Assembly: GCA_030637845.1 (NCBI GenBank)
Contig: DAOWFT010000180.1
Coordinates: 1-7,128, forward strand
Origin: Thalassospiraceae bacterium
GTDB lineage: Bacteria > Pseudomonadota > Alphaproteobacteria > Rhodospirillales > Magnetovibrionaceae
Length of the DNA: 7,128 nucleotides
Reading direction: 5' to 3'
The position numbers and the translations under genes were made by a program. Positions 5,894 to 7,128 of this stretch are shown here, piece after piece (within the stretch, counting starts at the first letter, position 1; each line of letters begins with the position of its first letter). The notes below the pieces were generated by a model. That model saw only the letters and a list, made by a program, of their open reading frames with translations, made no database searches and had not been told where the DNA came from.

Positions 5894-5958
5894 TGCTCGT
5901 GCTCCATTTTTTTTAAGCCTTATAAGACTTGTGTTTGGCAGGCGTAGTCAAGGGCCAG
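5894..5958 (-). promoter_or_regulatory. etfA-hbd intergenic region with palindrome and possible internal promoter
   Basis: Read on the minus strand, TTGACT (5946-5951, five of six to -35) and TCTTAT (5922-5927, four of six to -10) are 18 bp apart. A 16-bp near-palindrome, AAGCCTTATAAGACTT (5915-5930, seven of eight base pairs matching, core CTTATAAG), overlaps the -10 element. An operator controlling hbd separately from etfBA is possible. The palindrome is followed by As rather than Ts in the direction of transcription, so it is not an intrinsic terminator. The function is inferred. Confidence 0.3.
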
Positions 5959-6897
5959 TTAATCAAGCTTCGCTGCCAGTTCCGGCAGCACATCAAACAG
6001 GTCGGCAACCAACCCATAATCGGCAACCTGGAATATGGGCGCTTCTTCATCTTTGTTGATGGCGACAATAACCCGTGAATCCTTCATCCCCGCCAGATGT
6101 TGGATGGCCCCGGAAATGCCAACCGCGATATAAAGCTCTGGCGCCACCACCTTGCCTGTTTGTCCGACCTGATAATCATTGGGGGCAAAACCAGAATCAA
6201 CCGCCGCCCGTGAGGCACCGATGGCGGCGTTCAATTTATCGGCCACAGATTCCAACAATTTGAAATTATCGCCTGAGCCCATGCCCCGGCCGCCGGAAAT
6301 AATTATTTTGGCAGCGGTTAATTCGGGGCGGTCTGATTTGGTCAGCTCGGCGCTTACAAAACTTGAAAGATCGCTGTTATCGCCCCCCGCTATTTGTTCG
6401 ATGCTAGCACTTCCATCATCCCCGGCGGCGGCAAAGGCGGTGGTGCGAACGGTGATAACTTTTATTTTGTCGGTTGATTTAACCGTTGCAATTGCATTGC
6501 CGGCATAAATTGGCCGTTGAAAAGTATCTGTTGATATAATTTTTGTAATGTCAGAAATCTGCTGAACGTCAAGCAACGCACTTAGTCTGGGCATCAGGTT
6601 TTTGCCCGATGTGGCGGCGGCTGCGATTATGGCGTCAAATCCATCTGGCGTGTCTTTTATTAGGCCGACAATCAATGGCGCAATTATTTCCGGCAACTGG
6701 TGTTCGAGCTCGGCACTGTCTGCCACTATTACCTTGGCCGCACCGCTTATTTTAGCGGCTTCATTTGCCGCGTCCTGACAATTGTGACCGGCAAGCATAA
6801 TGGTTACCTCGCCCATTTCAGATGCCGCGGTCACGGCGTTGCGGATCGCCGCCTTAAGTGATGCGTTATCGTGTTCGGCTATTACCAAAATACCCAT
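5959..6897 (-). CDS. etfA: Electron transfer flavoprotein, alpha subunit
   Basis: A 312-residue ETF alpha subunit, full length for the bacterial/mitochondrial type. With EtfB it forms a soluble FAD-containing heterodimer that takes electrons from acyl-CoA and other dehydrogenases and passes them to ETF-ubiquinone oxidoreductase. The N-terminal domain (1-190) is the variable Rossmann-like part. The C-terminal FAD domain is very well conserved: SGGRGMGS (201-208), GASRAAVDSGFAPND (227-241), GQTGKVVAPELYIAVGISGA (245-264), then IQHLAGM, NKDEEAPIF (281-289) and VADYGLVADLF (291-301). These match the human protein closely, as I recall it. Its ATG shares one base with the etfB stop (TGATG), so the two subunits are translationally coupled and probably made in equal amounts. 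The sequence gives no sign of a bifurcating-type ETF, though that needs the rest of EtfB. Confidence 0.97.
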   Translation of the reverse strand: MGILVIAEHDNASLKAAIRNAVTAASEMGEVTIMLAGHNCQDAANEAAKISGAAKVIVADSAELEHQLPEIIAPLIVGLIKDTPDGFDAIIAAAATSGKNLMPRLSALLDVQQISDITKIISTDTFQRPIYAGNAIATVKSTDKIKVITVRTTAFAAAGDDGSASIEQIAGGDNSDLSSFVSAELTKSDRPELTAAKIIISGGRGMGSGDNFKLLESVADKLNAAIGASRAAVDSGFAPNDYQVGQTGKVVAPELYIAVGISGAIQHLAGMKDSRVIVAINKDEEAPIFQVADYGLVADLFDVLPELAAKLD

Positions 6898-7128
6898 CAG
6901 ATGACCCCCGCTTCGTTTTTAAGCTTGTCGACCAGTTCTGAAACGTCCGCCACCTTTATTCCGGCTTGGCGCGCCGGTGGTTCCTCAACTTTTATTATTT
7001 CAAGCCGTGGCGTGGTATCAACGCCGCTACCTGCCACGGGGATTATATCTATGGGTTTTTTCTTGGCCTTCATGATGTTGGGTAGCGATGCGTAGCGGGG
7101 CTCGTTAAGACGTAAATCGGTGGTTATC
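6897..7128 (-). CDS. etfB: Electron transfer flavoprotein, beta subunit, C-terminal part (5' end outside window)
   Basis: This is the last 76 codons plus stop of etfB, running off the right edge. Translating the minus strand gives TTDLRLNEPRYASLPNIMKA followed by a KKK stretch, the signature block of EtfB; it includes the loop used to dock partner dehydrogenases and the nearby AMP-binding region. The tail reads VEEPPARQAGIKV and ends ELVDKLKNEAGVI, the usual EtfB C-terminus. No stop interrupts the frame to the window end. The TGA overlaps the etfA ATG by one base. The order etfB-etfA is the normal one. Confidence 0.95.
   Translation of the reverse strand, partial: ITTDLRLNEPRYASLPNIMKAKKKPIDIIPVAGSGVDTTPRLEIIKVEEPPARQAGIKVADVSELVDKLKNEAGVI

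Noticed and set aside
6077..6252. Three GANTC sites within 176 bp inside etfA
   Set aside because: They are coding, spaced 117 and 54 bp apart, and encode conserved protein segments. This is far less dense than the ccrM cluster and needs no regulatory explanation.
1..7128. Mobile elements, CRISPR arrays, tRNA or rRNA genes, toxin-antitoxin or defence genes
   Set aside because: I looked for transposase motifs, regularly spaced repeats and tRNA-like segments and saw none. Every substantial open frame is accounted for by the genes listed.

Overview
This window is a compact stretch of ordinary bacterial chromosome, almost certainly from an alphaproteobacterium of moderate GC content. The main evidence is a full-length CcrM-type GANTC adenine methyltransferase, the cell-cycle methylase typical of that class. 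The ETF subunits, the 3-hydroxybutyryl-CoA dehydrogenase and the MoaB/lytic transglycosylase neighbourhood also look alphaproteobacterial, perhaps Rhodospirillales-like. That finer placement is inference from memory of gene order and protein style. I see no mobile element, CRISPR array, tRNA, rRNA or phage gene.

Layout, left to right. (1) Positions 1-1245, plus strand: the C-terminal part of a soluble lytic murein transglycosylase, cut by the window edge, overlaps by 14 bp a moaB-type molybdenum cofactor gene. (2) Positions 1247-2520, minus strand: a two-gene operon with an ATGA overlap encodes a CofC/MobA-fold transferase (TIGR04282/DUF2064 type) and a family-2 glycosyltransferase (TIGR04283 type). 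This pair is known next to the arsenosugar radical-SAM gene arsS, but here it stands alone. (3) Positions 2598-4500, plus strand: rnhB (RNase HII), a 142-bp intergenic region, then ccrM. (4) Positions 4510-7128, minus strand: a likely operon read as etfB (3' end only), etfA, 3-hydroxybutyryl-CoA dehydrogenase and a dCMP deaminase-like gene. The first three genes serve acyl-CoA oxidation: the dehydrogenase oxidises the 3-hydroxyacyl-CoA intermediate with NAD+, and ETF carries electrons from acyl-CoA dehydrogenases toward the quinone pool.

The most interesting signal is non-coding: the region just before ccrM. By eye it holds six GANTC sites, the target of CcrM itself, within 87 bp (3252-3338). 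I counted only about eight in the other roughly 7 kb. Two of the six lie in the arms of a perfect 12-bp inverted repeat with a 14-nt spacer (3245-3282). One lies between plausible -35 and -10 elements that would start a nearly leaderless ccrM transcript. This suggests methylation-dependent feedback control of ccrM, as known in outline from Caulobacter but with a denser site array. No gene here looks like a previously undescribed system; the coding content is recognisable throughout.
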